From: Paractinoplanes tereljensis
GTDB lineage: Bacteria; Actinomycetota; Actinomycetes; Mycobacteriales; Micromonosporaceae
Assembly: GCF_016862435.1 (NCBI RefSeq)
Contig: NZ_BOMY01000020.1
Span: 1 to 64,000 of the forward strand
Length of the DNA stretch: 64,000 nucleotides
Direction: 5' to 3'
Each line of letters starts with the position of its first letter. Position 1 is the first letter of the stretch. This document shows positions 44,858-54,115 of the stretch, piece by piece. The notes below the pieces were generated by a model, which was not told the DNA's origin, ran no database searches, and saw nothing but the letters and a program-made list of their open reading frames with translations. A program made the position numbers and the translations under genes.

Positions 44858-45469
44858 ATGACGACGGCAGGACGAACGCGGCAGGCCGCACGCAACAACG
44901 AGGTCATCCTGGCGGCGGCGCGCGAGGTCTTCCTGGCCGACAAGCGGGCGCCCATCTCGGCCGTCGCCGAGCGGGCCGGGGTGGGGATCAGCGCGCTCTA
45001 CCGGCGGTACGCGTCCAAGGAGGACATGCTGCGCACGCTCTGCCACGACGGTCTGCAGCGATTCATCGCCGAGGCCGAGCAGGCAATGGCGATCCCCGGC
45101 GACTGGGCAGCGTTCGAGCAGTTCGTGCGCGGCGTGGTCGACGCCGACGTGCACTCGCTGACCGTGCACCTGGCCGGCACGTTCCCACCCGACGAGCAGC
45201 TGACCGCCGACGCGACCCGAGCCAACATCCTGGCCGAGGCCCTGTTCGACCGGGCGCGACAGGACATGCGGCCGGGCGCGGTGCCCGCCGACCTCACCAT
45301 GCTGCTGGAGATGTGCGCGGCCGCCCGGGTCCCGGACCCCGAGCGCACCCGCGAGCTACGCGGCCGCTACCTGACAATGCTGCTGGACGGCCTGCGCCGA
45401 GGCGGCGAACTACCCGGCCCCGCGCCAACCGTCGAAGAGCTGAACTGGCGCTGGATCAGCACGCCCTAG
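44858..45469 (+). CDS. TetR-family regulator
   Basis: A 203-aa TetR protein: HTH at residues about 25-50 (SAVAERAGVGISALYRRYASKEDML) and a variable C-terminal domain. ATG at 44858 follows the second palindrome directly, so it probably represses itself and the divergent epoxide-hydrolase-like gene. Confidence 0.87.
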   Translation: MTTAGRTRQAARNNEVILAAAREVFLADKRAPISAVAERAGVGISALYRRYASKEDMLRTLCHDGLQRFIAEAEQAMAIPGDWAAFEQFVRGVVDADVHSLTVHLAGTFPPDEQLTADATRANILAEALFDRARQDMRPGAVPADLTMLLEMCAAARVPDPERTRELRGRYLTMLLDGLRRGGELPGPAPTVEELNWRWISTP

Positions 45470-45510
45470 CCGAGGTCGCCGCCTGTCCGCCGAACAGGGA
45501 ACACCGCCGT

Positions 45511-45534
45511 GCGCCCGATCACCGCATCGGGCGC
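45511..45534. terminator. hairpin between convergent genes
   Basis: Perfect 9-bp stem GCGCCCGAT / ATCGGGCGC with loop CACCGC, midway between the TetR and AraC genes. Confidence 0.5.
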
Positions 45535-45560
45535 GCTGCGAGAGATCGGCGCGCGCCCGG

Positions 45561-46460
45561 TCACCGCACCGGCTGAACGATCTCCGTCTCCCACGTCGCC
45601 GGGTCCGGGTGGTCGCCAGGATCGGTCAGGTAGGTCTCCCAGGGCGCTCCCGCCGCGGACAGTCCCTGGTCACGCATCCACTTCTCGACCTGCTGATAGG
45701 ACTCGGGCAGGCCGTCGTAGGGTCCGCGATGGATGGTCACCGCCGCCCGACCGGCCGGGATGACGAGCGCCTCGATCCCGTCGTCCAGCGGCGTCGACGG
45801 AGGCTCGGCGATGGTGATGCCACCCTCGATGACGAGTGAGCCCATCCCCACCTCGGGGTAGCGGGCGAACGGCGGCCCGGCGATGGCCAGCCCGTTCCGC
45901 TGGGCGTAGTCGAACACCGCCGGCAGACACTCACCGAGCGCGGCAGCGATCTCGTCCCGGGTAACCCGGCGGCGCATCACGAGGGCATGGATGGTGGGCA
46001 GGTCACGTACCGAGATGTCCAGCGGCACAGCGGGTTTCCTCTCGATGATGCTGATCCGGTAGAGGCTGATGCAGGGTGCCGCCGAACGCACCGCCGAGGC
46101 GTGCACGGCGGCGATGTGCCGCCCGGCCACGTGCAGCCCGCGGGCGCGGTAGCTCTGCGGACTGCGACCGAGGTGGCGGGTAAAGGTCCGGGTAAAGACC
46201 TCGTGACTGCCAAACCCGTGGTCAAACGCGATCACCGACACCCGACGGTCACCGGCCAGCAGGTCCCCCGCGGCCCGAGCCAGCCGAACCCGAGTCGTGT
46301 ACGCCTTCGGCGTCTGCCCGGTCAGCTGCCGAAGCCGCCGGTGCAGATCAAAACGCGACCGATGCGCCCACCGCGCGAGGGCCGGCAGCGAGACGTCCTC
46401 CCCCAGCCGAGAGTTGACGACGGCAAGGAGTTGAAGCAGCTCCCGGTTACGCAACGACAC
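45561..46460 (-). CDS. AraC-family regulator with GyrI-like effector domain
   Basis: A 299-aa protein: two AraC helix-turn-helix motifs (residues about 5-105; FDHGFGSHEVFTRTFTRHLG in the second) and a GyrI/SbmC-like small-molecule domain (about 140-299; LPTIHALVMRRRVTRDEIAA and AAVTIHRGPYDGLPESY). Rob/BmrR-like proteins of this kind sense hydrophobic drugs. The 174-bp gap before the VOC gene shows nothing clear. Confidence 0.88.
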   Translation of the reverse strand: MSLRNRELLQLLAVVNSRLGEDVSLPALARWAHRSRFDLHRRLRQLTGQTPKAYTTRVRLARAAGDLLAGDRRVSVIAFDHGFGSHEVFTRTFTRHLGRSPQSYRARGLHVAGRHIAAVHASAVRSAAPCISLYRISIIERKPAVPLDISVRDLPTIHALVMRRRVTRDEIAAALGECLPAVFDYAQRNGLAIAGPPFARYPEVGMGSLVIEGGITIAEPPSTPLDDGIEALVIPAGRAAVTIHRGPYDGLPESYQQVEKWMRDQGLSAAGAPWETYLTDPGDHPDPATWETEIVQPVR

Positions 46461-46634
46461 GCCCGGACGCTATCAACCAGCCGACCCCAACGTTTGACCC
46501 TTCTTGCGCTACAACGCCGCCCGGCCAGGCACACCCAATCGCACGATCCCACCTCGCGGACGACGCTTCCACACCGCCCGGCCACCGCCGGCCCACGACG
46601 AAACGGGCCGGTCGAGAGGCCGGCGCGCTGGGGG

Positions 46635-47054
46635 TCAGCCGACGAAGATGCAGAACAGGTGGCCGTCGGGGTCGGCGTACACGCGTAGGGGTTCTTCTTT
46701 GTCTTCGCTTCGGTCGTAGCGCAAGGTTGCGCCCAGCTCCAGCGCCCGGTCGTGCTGGTGGTCCAGCTCCGTTACCGAGTCGACTGCGGTGTCCAAGTGG
46801 TACTGCTGCGGGACTTCGGCCTCGGGCCACGTCGTCCGGGGGAACGGGTCGGTCTGCTGGAAGGCCAGCTGAGGGCCGCCGCCCGGACTGCGTAGCACCA
46901 GCCAGTCCTGGCCGTTCTCGTCCGGGTCGCCGGGGGCCGGCGGCTCGTCGCCTGGGCGGTAAGTGAGGCCGAACATCTTTCGGTAGAACTCGGCCAGGCT
47001 GCGGGCGTCCGTGCTGTCCAGGACGACCTGCCGGATGGTGGGATATGTCGTCAT
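46635..47054 (-). CDS. VOC (glyoxalase/bleomycin resistance-like) protein
   Basis: A 139-aa vicinal-oxygen-chelate protein with paired beta-alpha-beta-beta-beta modules: IRQVVLDSTDARSLAEFYRK and YHLDTAVDSVTELDHQHDRA, ending ADPDGHLFCIFVG. One expected metal His is at YHLD. Substrate unknown. ATG at 47054 lies 5 bp after the stop codon of the large kinase gene. Confidence 0.87.
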   Translation of the reverse strand: MTTYPTIRQVVLDSTDARSLAEFYRKMFGLTYRPGDEPPAPGDPDENGQDWLVLRSPGGGPQLAFQQTDPFPRTTWPEAEVPQQYHLDTAVDSVTELDHQHDRALELGATLRYDRSEDKEEPLRVYADPDGHLFCIFVG

Positions 47055-47058
47055 CCGG

Positions 47059-50000
47059 TCAGGAAACCACAACCCGGTTCCGGCCGCCCTCCTTGGCGCG
47101 GTAGAGCGCGTGGTCGGCCCGGGCCAGCAACTGGTCCAGGGACGCATCCGCCGGGTCCAGGTGGGCCAGGCCCACGCTGATGGTTACCGTCAGCGCGCCG
47201 GCCTGGGTCGGGATCGGCTCGTCGCCCACCGCCTGGCGCATCCGCTCGGCCAGGTCTGATGCCTGGCCCTCGTGGTCGGGCAGGACCACGGCGAATTCCT
47301 CGCCGCCATAACGGCCCAGCACGTCGGAATGCCGGATGCTGGCTCGGACCCGGGTGGCCACGGCGCGGATCACCTCGTCGCCGACACCATGGCCGTACGT
47401 GTCGTTGATGTTCTTGAACTTGTCTATGTCCAGCATGGCGGCGGCCAGGACCCGGTCGCCTCGGGCCGAGGCCTCCACCAGGGCGCCGGCGATGGCGTAG
47501 AAGTGCCGGCGGTTGTGCTGGCCGGTCAGCTCGTCCATGGTGGCCAGCTCCTGCACCCGGCTGAACAGGCACGCGTTGAGGTAGGCGCTCATGCCCTGGG
47601 TGGCCAGCGCGGACGCTACCTGGATGGCACCGTCGCCGAAGCCGTCGGCTCCCAGGATCGCTATCCCGGCCCGGCCGTCGCGATGTTGCAACGGCACGGC
47701 CAGCAGCGCCGACGCACCGCCCAGCAGCGCGGCCAGTTCCTCGTTGACGATCAGCGCCGGCTCCTCCCCCACCACTACCGGCGCCGGCAGCGGGCCGCCC
47801 AGCACCGCGGGATCGGCCTTGCCGGTGGCCTCCACCACCGTGGTGCCGTCCGCGCTGAGCAGCAGGCCGCCGGCCGCGTCCAGGTGGTCGGCGAGCATGC
47901 CGAACAGGGTGCGCAGCAGCTGGACCGGGATGTGGATGCCGCTGAGCTCGGCCAGGCTGGCCCGCAGCATCTCGGCGAACGCCTGCTGCTGCTGGGCCGA
48001 GCGCACGGCCAGGTGCAGCTGGGCGGCCCGGGCGGTCTCCAGGGACACCGCCACGTGGCTGGTCACGCTGTTGAGCACCTCGACGTCGTCGTCGGTGAAG
48101 ATGCCCCGGGCCAGGCGGCTGTCCAGGTAGACGACGCCGAGCAGGTTGCCCTTGAACCGGACCGGCACGACCATGATGCTGCGCAGGCCGTGCTGGACCG
48201 CGCTGCGCGATCCTAGGGCGGCGCCGTGCTCGGTGCCGGTGACCACCACGGCCTCGCCGTCGGCGGCTACCCGCCGCACCAGCGAGGAGCCGTAGTCGGT
48301 GGTCTCGGCCAGGTCGGTGCCGCCGGCCGTGCGGCCGGCGAACTGCACCGGCTGCCCGGCCTCGTCGAGCAGGAAGAACAGTGCGCGTTCGGCGCCGAGG
48401 ATGCGCAGCATCTCGTCCAGGGTGACCCGGGCCAACTCCTGCGGGTCGAGGACGGTCGCCGCGGCCGTGCTGATCTGCTGCAGCGCGTCGAGGCGGCGGT
48501 CCCGGCCGGCGCCGCGCCGGTCGACCACGGTGTGCCGGTTGGTGGCGGCGCCCTCCTCGGCGCCGAACTCGGCGCGGGCCTGGCGGCGGCGCGACTCCCA
48601 GCCGTGGTGGGTGGCCAGCGCCAGGGCCAGCCGGGCCTGCCGGTCCGACTCGTTGACCTGGCCCAGCTGCCGGAACGCGCGGGCCCGGAACCGGGCCACC
48701 TCGAAGTGGATGAGCGGCGCGTCGGCCGCGCGGGCCACGTGCTCGGCCTTGTCGCTCCACTCGACGGCCTTGCCGGGCTCGCCGCCCATCTGGGCGAGAG
48801 CGGCCTCGCCGATCAGGTAGGCGGCGGCCAGGATCGGCGACGCCTTGCGGACCCGGTGCAGGTCGGCGACGGCGGCCCGGGCGGCCGCGAGCCGGGCCGG
48901 GCGCTGCTCGTCGGTGGCCATCCGTAGCTGGGCCATCCGGCCGTGCGACTGCCACGCGTAGAACAGCTTGTGCTGGGTCATCATGTCGCGCACCCGCAGG
49001 CCGAGGTCGTGCCACTCGGCGATCAGCGCCTCGAACGGCTCGCCGAACTCGCCCTGTTCGACCAGCGCGCAGGCGTTGGCGACAAGCATGTGGGCCAGCT
49101 GCACCTTGGGCGTGGTCTTCCACGGTAGGTGCGCGCGCAGGTCGGCCAGGGCGGTGACGGCGTCGCCGTGCCGGCCCTGCATGGCCGGGATCATCACCGA
49201 CAGCATCGCGAACGAGGTGCCGCGCACCAGGGTCGGGTCGGAGAGCCAGCGCAGGCCACGTTCGTACTCGGCCTGGCTCTGGTCGATGTAACCGCGCAGC
49301 AGCATCCGGATGCCGATGGTCGCGAAACCGGGAATCAGCTGGGCCGGGCCGTACCAGCGGGCGTTGCGGGTGATGGTCTCCTCGAAGGAGCTGCCGTCGT
49401 CGTGGCCGCCGAACAGCCAGGCGCACCCGTGCATCCACTCGACGTACGCGGCCAGGGCCGGGTCGCCGATCTGCTCGGCCACCGCGGCGGCCCGGGCGAA
49501 CAGCCGGTCGGCGGTGCCGCGCAGCTTGAGCACCGAGGCGACGTAGCCGACCAGGCAGTAGACCCGGACGTACTCCGGGCTGGGGCCGAGGCGGTTGACG
49601 GCGTACATCGCACGCATTCCGAGGACGCCAGCCTCGCGCAGCCGCAGGCCGACCGCGGCGGCATAGCCGCCGGCATCCAAAACCGCGGCCAGGGCGGCAA
49701 GATCGTCGCGGCGCCGGCCCTTCGCTTTGCCAAATCCCCATCCGGTACGGCGGACGAGCCCGCCGGCAATACCGATGCCCAGGGTGGACGCGACCAGCCC
49801 GAACCCGTTGCGCGGCAGCGGGCGGCGCAGCTCGGCGAGCGCACCGCCGGCCGCCTCCAGGGCTTTCTGGTCGTCCCAGACGGTGTGGTGCAGCTCGATC
49901 GTGGTGGTGCGCAGCCGGGCCCGGACCCGCCGGTCGGGTTCGCCGGCCATCGCGGTGTCCAGGGTGGTGCCGGCCTCGGCGAACCGGGCCGCCCGCAGGT

Positions 50001-52206
50001 AGGCGAGGGCGAGCGGGTGCAGCACCGCCGAACCCGGCGACGGGTCCAGCGTGAACGCGTCCTCGAGGTAGCCGATCGCCTCGGCCGGGGCCATGTCGTC
50101 GAGGGCCCGCAGCCCGGCCGCGAGCGCGCTGCGCCGGCGCCGCTCGGGGTCGATGGCGTCGCCGGCCCGCCGGTGGTGGCGGGCGACCGCGTAGACGTGG
50201 TCGGCGTCGCGCAGGTGCTCGGGCAGGCCTTCGAGGGCATCCGCGATGGCCGCGTGCAGCCGGCACAGCCGATCCTCGCCGACCCCGTCGAGCAGCGCCT
50301 CGCGCAGCATCGGGTGCATGAAGACGAACCAGCCGCCGGGCCGGGCCTCGACCACCCGGCGTTCCACCGCGGCGGCCACCGCGGACACCACCGCGTCGGT
50401 GCCGCCACCCGCCGCGACAAGCGTCTCGGTGCGGAACCGGGGTCCGGCCACGGCCGCGGTGACCAGGAAGTCCCGGTCGCCGTCGGTGAGCGTGGCCAGC
50501 CGGGAGGCGAGCAGGGCGCGGACGTCCTCGGCGGCGGGCAGCGCGTCGGCGCCGGTCACGTCGAAGTGCCAGGTGCCCCAGAGCGGGGTGAGCAGGCCGG
50601 CGTCGAGCAGCCGCAGCAGGTAGGTGACCACGGCCAGCGGCGACCCGTCGGTGCGGCCGGCCACGTGCGCGGTCAGCTCGGCCGGGACGACCGCGCCGGG
50701 CAGCCGGGACGCGACGAGCGCCTCGACCTCGGCCGGCTCCAGCGGCGCGCAGTCGAGCTCGAGGTCGGCGCCCGCCTCGGTCGGGATGCCGGCGCCGTCC
50801 CGCTCGGTCAGCACCAGCAGCAGCGGCAGCCGGGGCAGCTCGGGCAGCAGCCGGGCCAGGACGGCCCGGCTGCCCGGGTCGAGCCAGTGCGCGTCGTCGC
50901 AGACCAGCAGCAGGCCGTGGTTGTTGCGGGCCAGCTCGGCCAGGAAGGTGGCGACCGCGCCGAACAGGTGGTCGTCGCGGGCCTCGACGGTGGTGCGGGC
51001 GGCCTCGCCGAGCAGTTCGCCGAGCCGGCCGGTGAGCCGGGCGACCAGGACCGGCCCGGCCACCGTGGCGGCGTCCCGGATCCGCTTCTCGGCCTCGGCC
51101 CGGAGGCCGGGCGGGAGCAAGGCGACGGCCTGCAGGTAGTCCTCGACCGCGGTGCGCAGCGGGGCCAGCGGCAGCGCCTCGTCCTCCTGGCAGGTGGCCC
51201 GCAGGACGGGTGCGTCGACGGCGAGTGCGGCGGCCTCCTCGGCCAGCCGGGTCCGGCCGGAACCACCCGGACCGCGGATGACGGCGACGCCACCGCGGCC
51301 GGTGCGGGCCCGGCGCCAGCGGTCGACCAGGCCCTCCCGCTCGGTCAGCCGGCCGCACATCGGCCAGCGGGTGACGGCCGGCTGGGCCGCGACCTCGCCG
51401 CCCGGGCAGGCGCGCAGGGCGGCCAGCAGCGCGGCGGCGTCCGGGTAGCGGTCGTCCGGGTCCTTGGCCAGCAGCCGGGTCACCACGGCGGCGAGCGCCG
51501 GGTCGGCCTCGGTGACCTCGGGCACCGGTGCGGTCAGGTGCAGCCGCAACAGCTGACCCACGTCCTCGGCCTCGAACGGCACCCGGCCGGTGAGGCACTC
51601 GAACAGGACCACGCCCAGTGAATAAAGGTCGGACCGGCCGTCGACCGGGCGCTTGAGCATGCCGGACTGCTCCGGCGAGGTGTACAGGAAGGTGCCGACC
51701 GCCCGGTCGGCCGCGGCCTCCGGGTCGGCGCCGACCATGGCCAGCCCGAAATCGATCAGCTTGGCGTTGCCGTCCGGGGACATCATGATGTTGCCGGGCT
51801 TGACGTCCCGGTGCACCAGGCCGACCCGGTGCACCGCGGCCAGACCGCGGGCCAGCTGGGCGGCCAGCTCGACCACCCGCTCGGCTTTGAGCGGGCCGAG
51901 CGAGAGCTGATCGGCCAGGGAGCCGCCCGGGATGTACTCCAGGACCATGGCGGGCGCGCCCAGGTGCCGGCCGGCGGCCAGGATGTGCGGCACGCTCGGG
52001 TCGTCGACGCAGGCCAGCAGGGCGGCCTCGCGGTGGAACGCGAAGAGCAGGCCGGGGTCGGCGGCGCTGTCCGGGTTGGGCCGCTTGAGAGCGTACGTGG
52101 CGTGGTCACGACGGGCGCGGTGCACCGTGGTGAACGCGCCCCGGCCCAACTCGTCGCCGACGACCAGGCCGGTGAGGTCCGCTGCCTGGATCTCAGTCAC
52201 TACCAT
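47059..52206 (-). CDS. Ser/Thr protein kinase-ATPase-GAF-GGDEF signalling protein
   Basis: A 1715-aa cytosolic protein. Order: Hanks kinase (about 12-265; HRDVKPGN near 130, DFG), AAA/STAND-type ATPase (Walker A GPGGSGRT near 309, Walker B LLLVCDDAHWLD), a long helical TPR-like stretch (about 560-1180), GAF domain (from about 1240, TAAATVLDPQELARVTLDEM), a second GAF-like part, and a C-terminal diguanylate cyclase (active site GGEEF near 1631, with inhibitory RxxD as RHSD five residues before). So a kinase and c-di-GMP production share one chain. Starts: ATG 52206, or the GTG six bases on, which has better GGAG spacing. The bacterial kinase-ATPase-GAF proteins usually end in a histidine kinase. 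Confidence 0.92.
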   Translation of the reverse strand: MVVTEIQAADLTGLVVGDELGRGAFTTVHRARRDHATYALKRPNPDSAADPGLLFAFHREAALLACVDDPSVPHILAAGRHLGAPAMVLEYIPGGSLADQLSLGPLKAERVVELAAQLARGLAAVHRVGLVHRDVKPGNIMMSPDGNAKLIDFGLAMVGADPEAAADRAVGTFLYTSPEQSGMLKRPVDGRSDLYSLGVVLFECLTGRVPFEAEDVGQLLRLHLTAPVPEVTEADPALAAVVTRLLAKDPDDRYPDAAALLAALRACPGGEVAAQPAVTRWPMCGRLTEREGLVDRWRRARTGRGGVAVIRGPGGSGRTRLAEEAAALAVDAPVLRATCQEDEALPLAPLRTAVEDYLQAVALLPPGLRAEAEKRIRDAATVAGPVLVARLTGRLGELLGEAARTTVEARDDHLFGAVATFLAELARNNHGLLLVCDDAHWLDPGSRAVLARLLPELPRLPLLLVLTERDGAGIPTEAGADLELDCAPLEPAEVEALVASRLPGAVVPAELTAHVAGRTDGSPLAVVTYLLRLLDAGLLTPLWGTWHFDVTGADALPAAEDVRALLASRLATLTDGDRDFLVTAAVAGPRFRTETLVAAGGGTDAVVSAVAAAVERRVVEARPGGWFVFMHPMLREALLDGVGEDRLCRLHAAIADALEGLPEHLRDADHVYAVARHHRRAGDAIDPERRRRSALAAGLRALDDMAPAEAIGYLEDAFTLDPSPGSAVLHPLALAYLRAARFAEAGTTLDTAMAGEPDRRVRARLRTTTIELHHTVWDDQKALEAAGGALAELRRPLPRNGFGLVASTLGIGIAGGLVRRTGWGFGKAKGRRRDDLAALAAVLDAGGYAAAVGLRLREAGVLGMRAMYAVNRLGPSPEYVRVYCLVGYVASVLKLRGTADRLFARAAAVAEQIGDPALAAYVEWMHGCAWLFGGHDDGSSFEETITRNARWYGPAQLIPGFATIGIRMLLRGYIDQSQAEYERGLRWLSDPTLVRGTSFAMLSVMIPAMQGRHGDAVTALADLRAHLPWKTTPKVQLAHMLVANACALVEQGEFGEPFEALIAEWHDLGLRVRDMMTQHKLFYAWQSHGRMAQLRMATDEQRPARLAAARAAVADLHRVRKASPILAAAYLIGEAALAQMGGEPGKAVEWSDKAEHVARAADAPLIHFEVARFRARAFRQLGQVNESDRQARLALALATHHGWESRRRQARAEFGAEEGAATNRHTVVDRRGAGRDRRLDALQQISTAAATVLDPQELARVTLDEMLRILGAERALFFLLDEAGQPVQFAGRTAGGTDLAETTDYGSSLVRRVAADGEAVVVTGTEHGAALGSRSAVQHGLRSIMVVPVRFKGNLLGVVYLDSRLARGIFTDDDVEVLNSVTSHVAVSLETARAAQLHLAVRSAQQQQAFAEMLRASLAELSGIHIPVQLLRTLFGMLADHLDAAGGLLLSADGTTVVEATGKADPAVLGGPLPAPVVVGEEPALIVNEELAALLGGASALLAVPLQHRDGRAGIAILGADGFGDGAIQVASALATQGMSAYLNACLFSRVQELATMDELTGQHNRRHFYAIAGALVEASARGDRVLAAAMLDIDKFKNINDTYGHGVGDEVIRAVATRVRASIRHSDVLGRYGGEEFAVVLPDHEGQASDLAERMRQAVGDEPIPTQAGALTVTISVGLAHLDPADASLDQLLARADHALYRAKEGGRNRVVVS

Positions 52207-52277
52207 CACTCCGCTGCTCCTGGGGGTTCCTGGCTCCCATCGGCAGCGGCCGGGCCAACCTGACAGTTGCTAGCGGC

Positions 52278-53711
52278 TCAGCACTCGACCACGGTCACGG
52301 CGAGGCCGCCCAGCGAGGTCTCCTTGTACTTGGTCGACATGTCCCGGCCGGTCTCCCGCATCGTCGCGATCGCCATGTCCAGGCTGACCCGGTGGACGCC
52401 GTCGCCGCGCAGCGCCAGCCGGGCCGCGTTGATCGCCTTCACGCTCGCGATCGCGTTGCGTTCGATGCACGGCACCTGCACCAGGCCACCGACGGGGTCG
52501 CAGGTCAGGCCGAGGCTGTGCTCGAGGGCGATCTCGGCGGCGTTCTCGACCTGTTCCGGCGTACCGCCAAGAATTTCGCACAGGCCGGCGGCGGCCATCG
52601 CGGCCGCCGAACCCACCTCGCCCTGACAACCGACCTCGGCACCGGAGATCGAGGCGGCGCCCTTGATCAGGATGCCGACGGCGGCCGCGGTCAGCAGGAA
52701 ACGCACCACGCCGTCGTCGGTCGCGCCCGGCACGAACTGCCGGTAGTAGTGCAGCACCGCCGGGATGATGCCGGCCGCGCCGTTGGTCGGGGCGGTGACC
52801 ACCCGGCCGCCGGCCGCGTTCTCCTCGTTGACGGCCAGGGCGTACAGGTTGACCCAGTCGATGACGTGCAGCGGGTCGTCCCGGTCGGGCATCGCGGTCA
52901 GGTCGCGGAACAGGGCCGGGGCCCGGCGGCGGACCTTCAAACCCCCGGGGAGTACGCCCTCCGGGGCGTGCAGGCCGCGCTCGACGCAGCCGCGCATGAC
53001 CGCCCAGATGTCCAGCAGGCCGTCCCGGATCTCGTCCTCGGTGCGCTCGGCTCGCTCGTTGGCCCGCATGATCTCGGAGATCGCCATTCCGTGCTGCGCG
53101 CAGGCCGCGAGCAGGTCGTCGCCGGTCGCGAAGGGGTGGGCCGGCGCCCTGACCGTGCCCGTTTCCCGGCCCGGCGCCGGGACGCCGGCGTTCGCCACCG
53201 CCTGGCCGTCGCCCACTCTCGGGACGTCTTCGATCGCCGTATTTTCCCGAAGTTCTTCCTCCGTCCGGAGAAACCCACCACCTACCGAATAGTACGTCCT
53301 AGCTGATATTTCGGATTTTTCGTCCCAGGCGGTGAAGATCATGCCATTGGGGTGGTACGGGAGGCTTCGGCGGCGATGCAGGACCATTTCGAACGGGACC
53401 TGGCGCTTGCCGGCCAGCAGGACCGTGCCGCTCTCCTGGATCGCGGCGACCCGGTCGGCGATGGTGGTGGTGTCGACGGTGGCCGGGTCCTCGTCCTCCA
53501 GGCCCAGCAGCACGGCGGAGTCGGAGTGGTGACCGCGGCCGGTGGCGCCCAGCGAGCCGAACAACTCGACCTTGATCGCGACGGCGTGCGGGAACTCGGC
53601 GGCGAAGAGGCGGGCGGCGCGCATCGGTCCCACGGTGTGTGAGGACGACGGGCCGATCCCGATGGAGTAGAGGTCGAAGGCGCTGACCGGCACGACAAGG
53701 CTCCCCTGCAT
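52278..53711 (-). CDS. sdaA: L-serine ammonia-lyase (iron-sulfur type)
   Basis: Deaminates L-serine to pyruvate. The 477-aa single-chain form has the beta domain first ([20 protein letters not shown]) and the alpha domain after ([17 protein letters not shown]; cluster cysteines in [20 protein letters not shown] and [10 protein letters not shown]). ATG at 53711 follows GGGGAGG at 8 bp. The leader holds a tandem glycine riboswitch, so glycine (which yields serine through GlyA) should induce it. Confidence 0.94.
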   Translation of the reverse strand: MQGSLVVPVSAFDLYSIGIGPSSSHTVGPMRAARLFAAEFPHAVAIKVELFGSLGATGRGHHSDSAVLLGLEDEDPATVDTTTIADRVAAIQESGTVLLAGKRQVPFEMVLHRRRSLPYHPNGMIFTAWDEKSEISARTYYSVGGGFLRTEEELRENTAIEDVPRVGDGQAVANAGVPAPGRETGTVRAPAHPFATGDDLLAACAQHGMAISEIMRANERAERTEDEIRDGLLDIWAVMRGCVERGLHAPEGVLPGGLKVRRRAPALFRDLTAMPDRDDPLHVIDWVNLYALAVNEENAAGGRVVTAPTNGAAGIIPAVLHYYRQFVPGATDDGVVRFLLTAAAVGILIKGAASISGAEVGCQGEVGSAAAMAAAGLCEILGGTPEQVENAAEIALEHSLGLTCDPVGGLVQVPCIERNAIASVKAINAARLALRGDGVHRVSLDMAIATMRETGRDMSTKYKETSLGGLAVTVVEC

Positions 53712-53734
53712 AGGGTGGCCTCCCCGCTCTGTCA

Positions 53735-53912
53735 TGGGTACCTGAGAGCTTCGCCGCCCGGTTTCGGACGGTTTGCACCGTGGGTGCGGGACCACGTCGT
53801 CCCGACTTTCCAGAGACGCCTGCCATGCGACGGTAACGGGTGCCTGAGAGATTCCCGGGGAGGATTTGCTCCTTCGGCGCCCCGGCCGGAGCCGGGGACT
53901 CTCCCGCCGCGG
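53735..53912 (-). promoter_or_regulatory. tandem glycine riboswitch
   Basis: Read on the minus strand, aptamer 1 (53912-53838) shows GGGAGAGTCC, then GCGCCGAAGGAGCAAA, then CTCTCAGGCACC; aptamer 2 (about 53832-53735) shows CGTCTCTGGAAAGT, then CACGGTGCAAACCG, then CTCTCAGGTACC. These are the conserved cores of the gcvT-type glycine riboswitch. It ends 24 bp before the sdaA start, close to the ribosome binding site. Confidence 0.93.
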
Positions 53913-54046
53913 TTCGTGCGGCGCGATCTTCAGTTGTGGTTCCTTCAGTGGTGGTTCCTGAGAGTGACAGTAGCTTTCGCGGGCGTCAACCCGCTTAATC
54001 ATCCCCGAAGGGACAATTAACTCGCCGCCGATGGCCCGAACGGCCT

Positions 54047-54075
54047 ATTCCTATCTCGCAGATAGGAATGCTATC
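54047..54075. promoter_or_regulatory. 10-3-10 perfect palindrome upstream of the EgtA-like gene
   Basis: ATTCCTATCT-CGC-AGATAGGAAT (54047-54069), overlapped by GATAG-GAATG-CTATC (54061-54075). It lies 47 bp before the EgtA-like start and about 135 bp upstream of the sdaA riboswitch, in the divergent promoter region. Long interrupted palindromes like this are bound by Rrf2-type dimers among others; the regulator is not in the window. Confidence 0.7.
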
Positions 54076-54115
54076 TTGGCGTCTCCCGGACGAGCCGACC
54101 CGAGCGGGGCGCCAC

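Noticed and set aside
49500..49760. Possible AT-rich island in the kinase gene
   Set aside because: Only a few codons; the frame and helical repeats continue without a break.
49129..51621. 830-codon plus-strand frame
   Set aside because: Antisense to the kinase-GGDEF gene, which has clear catalytic motifs.
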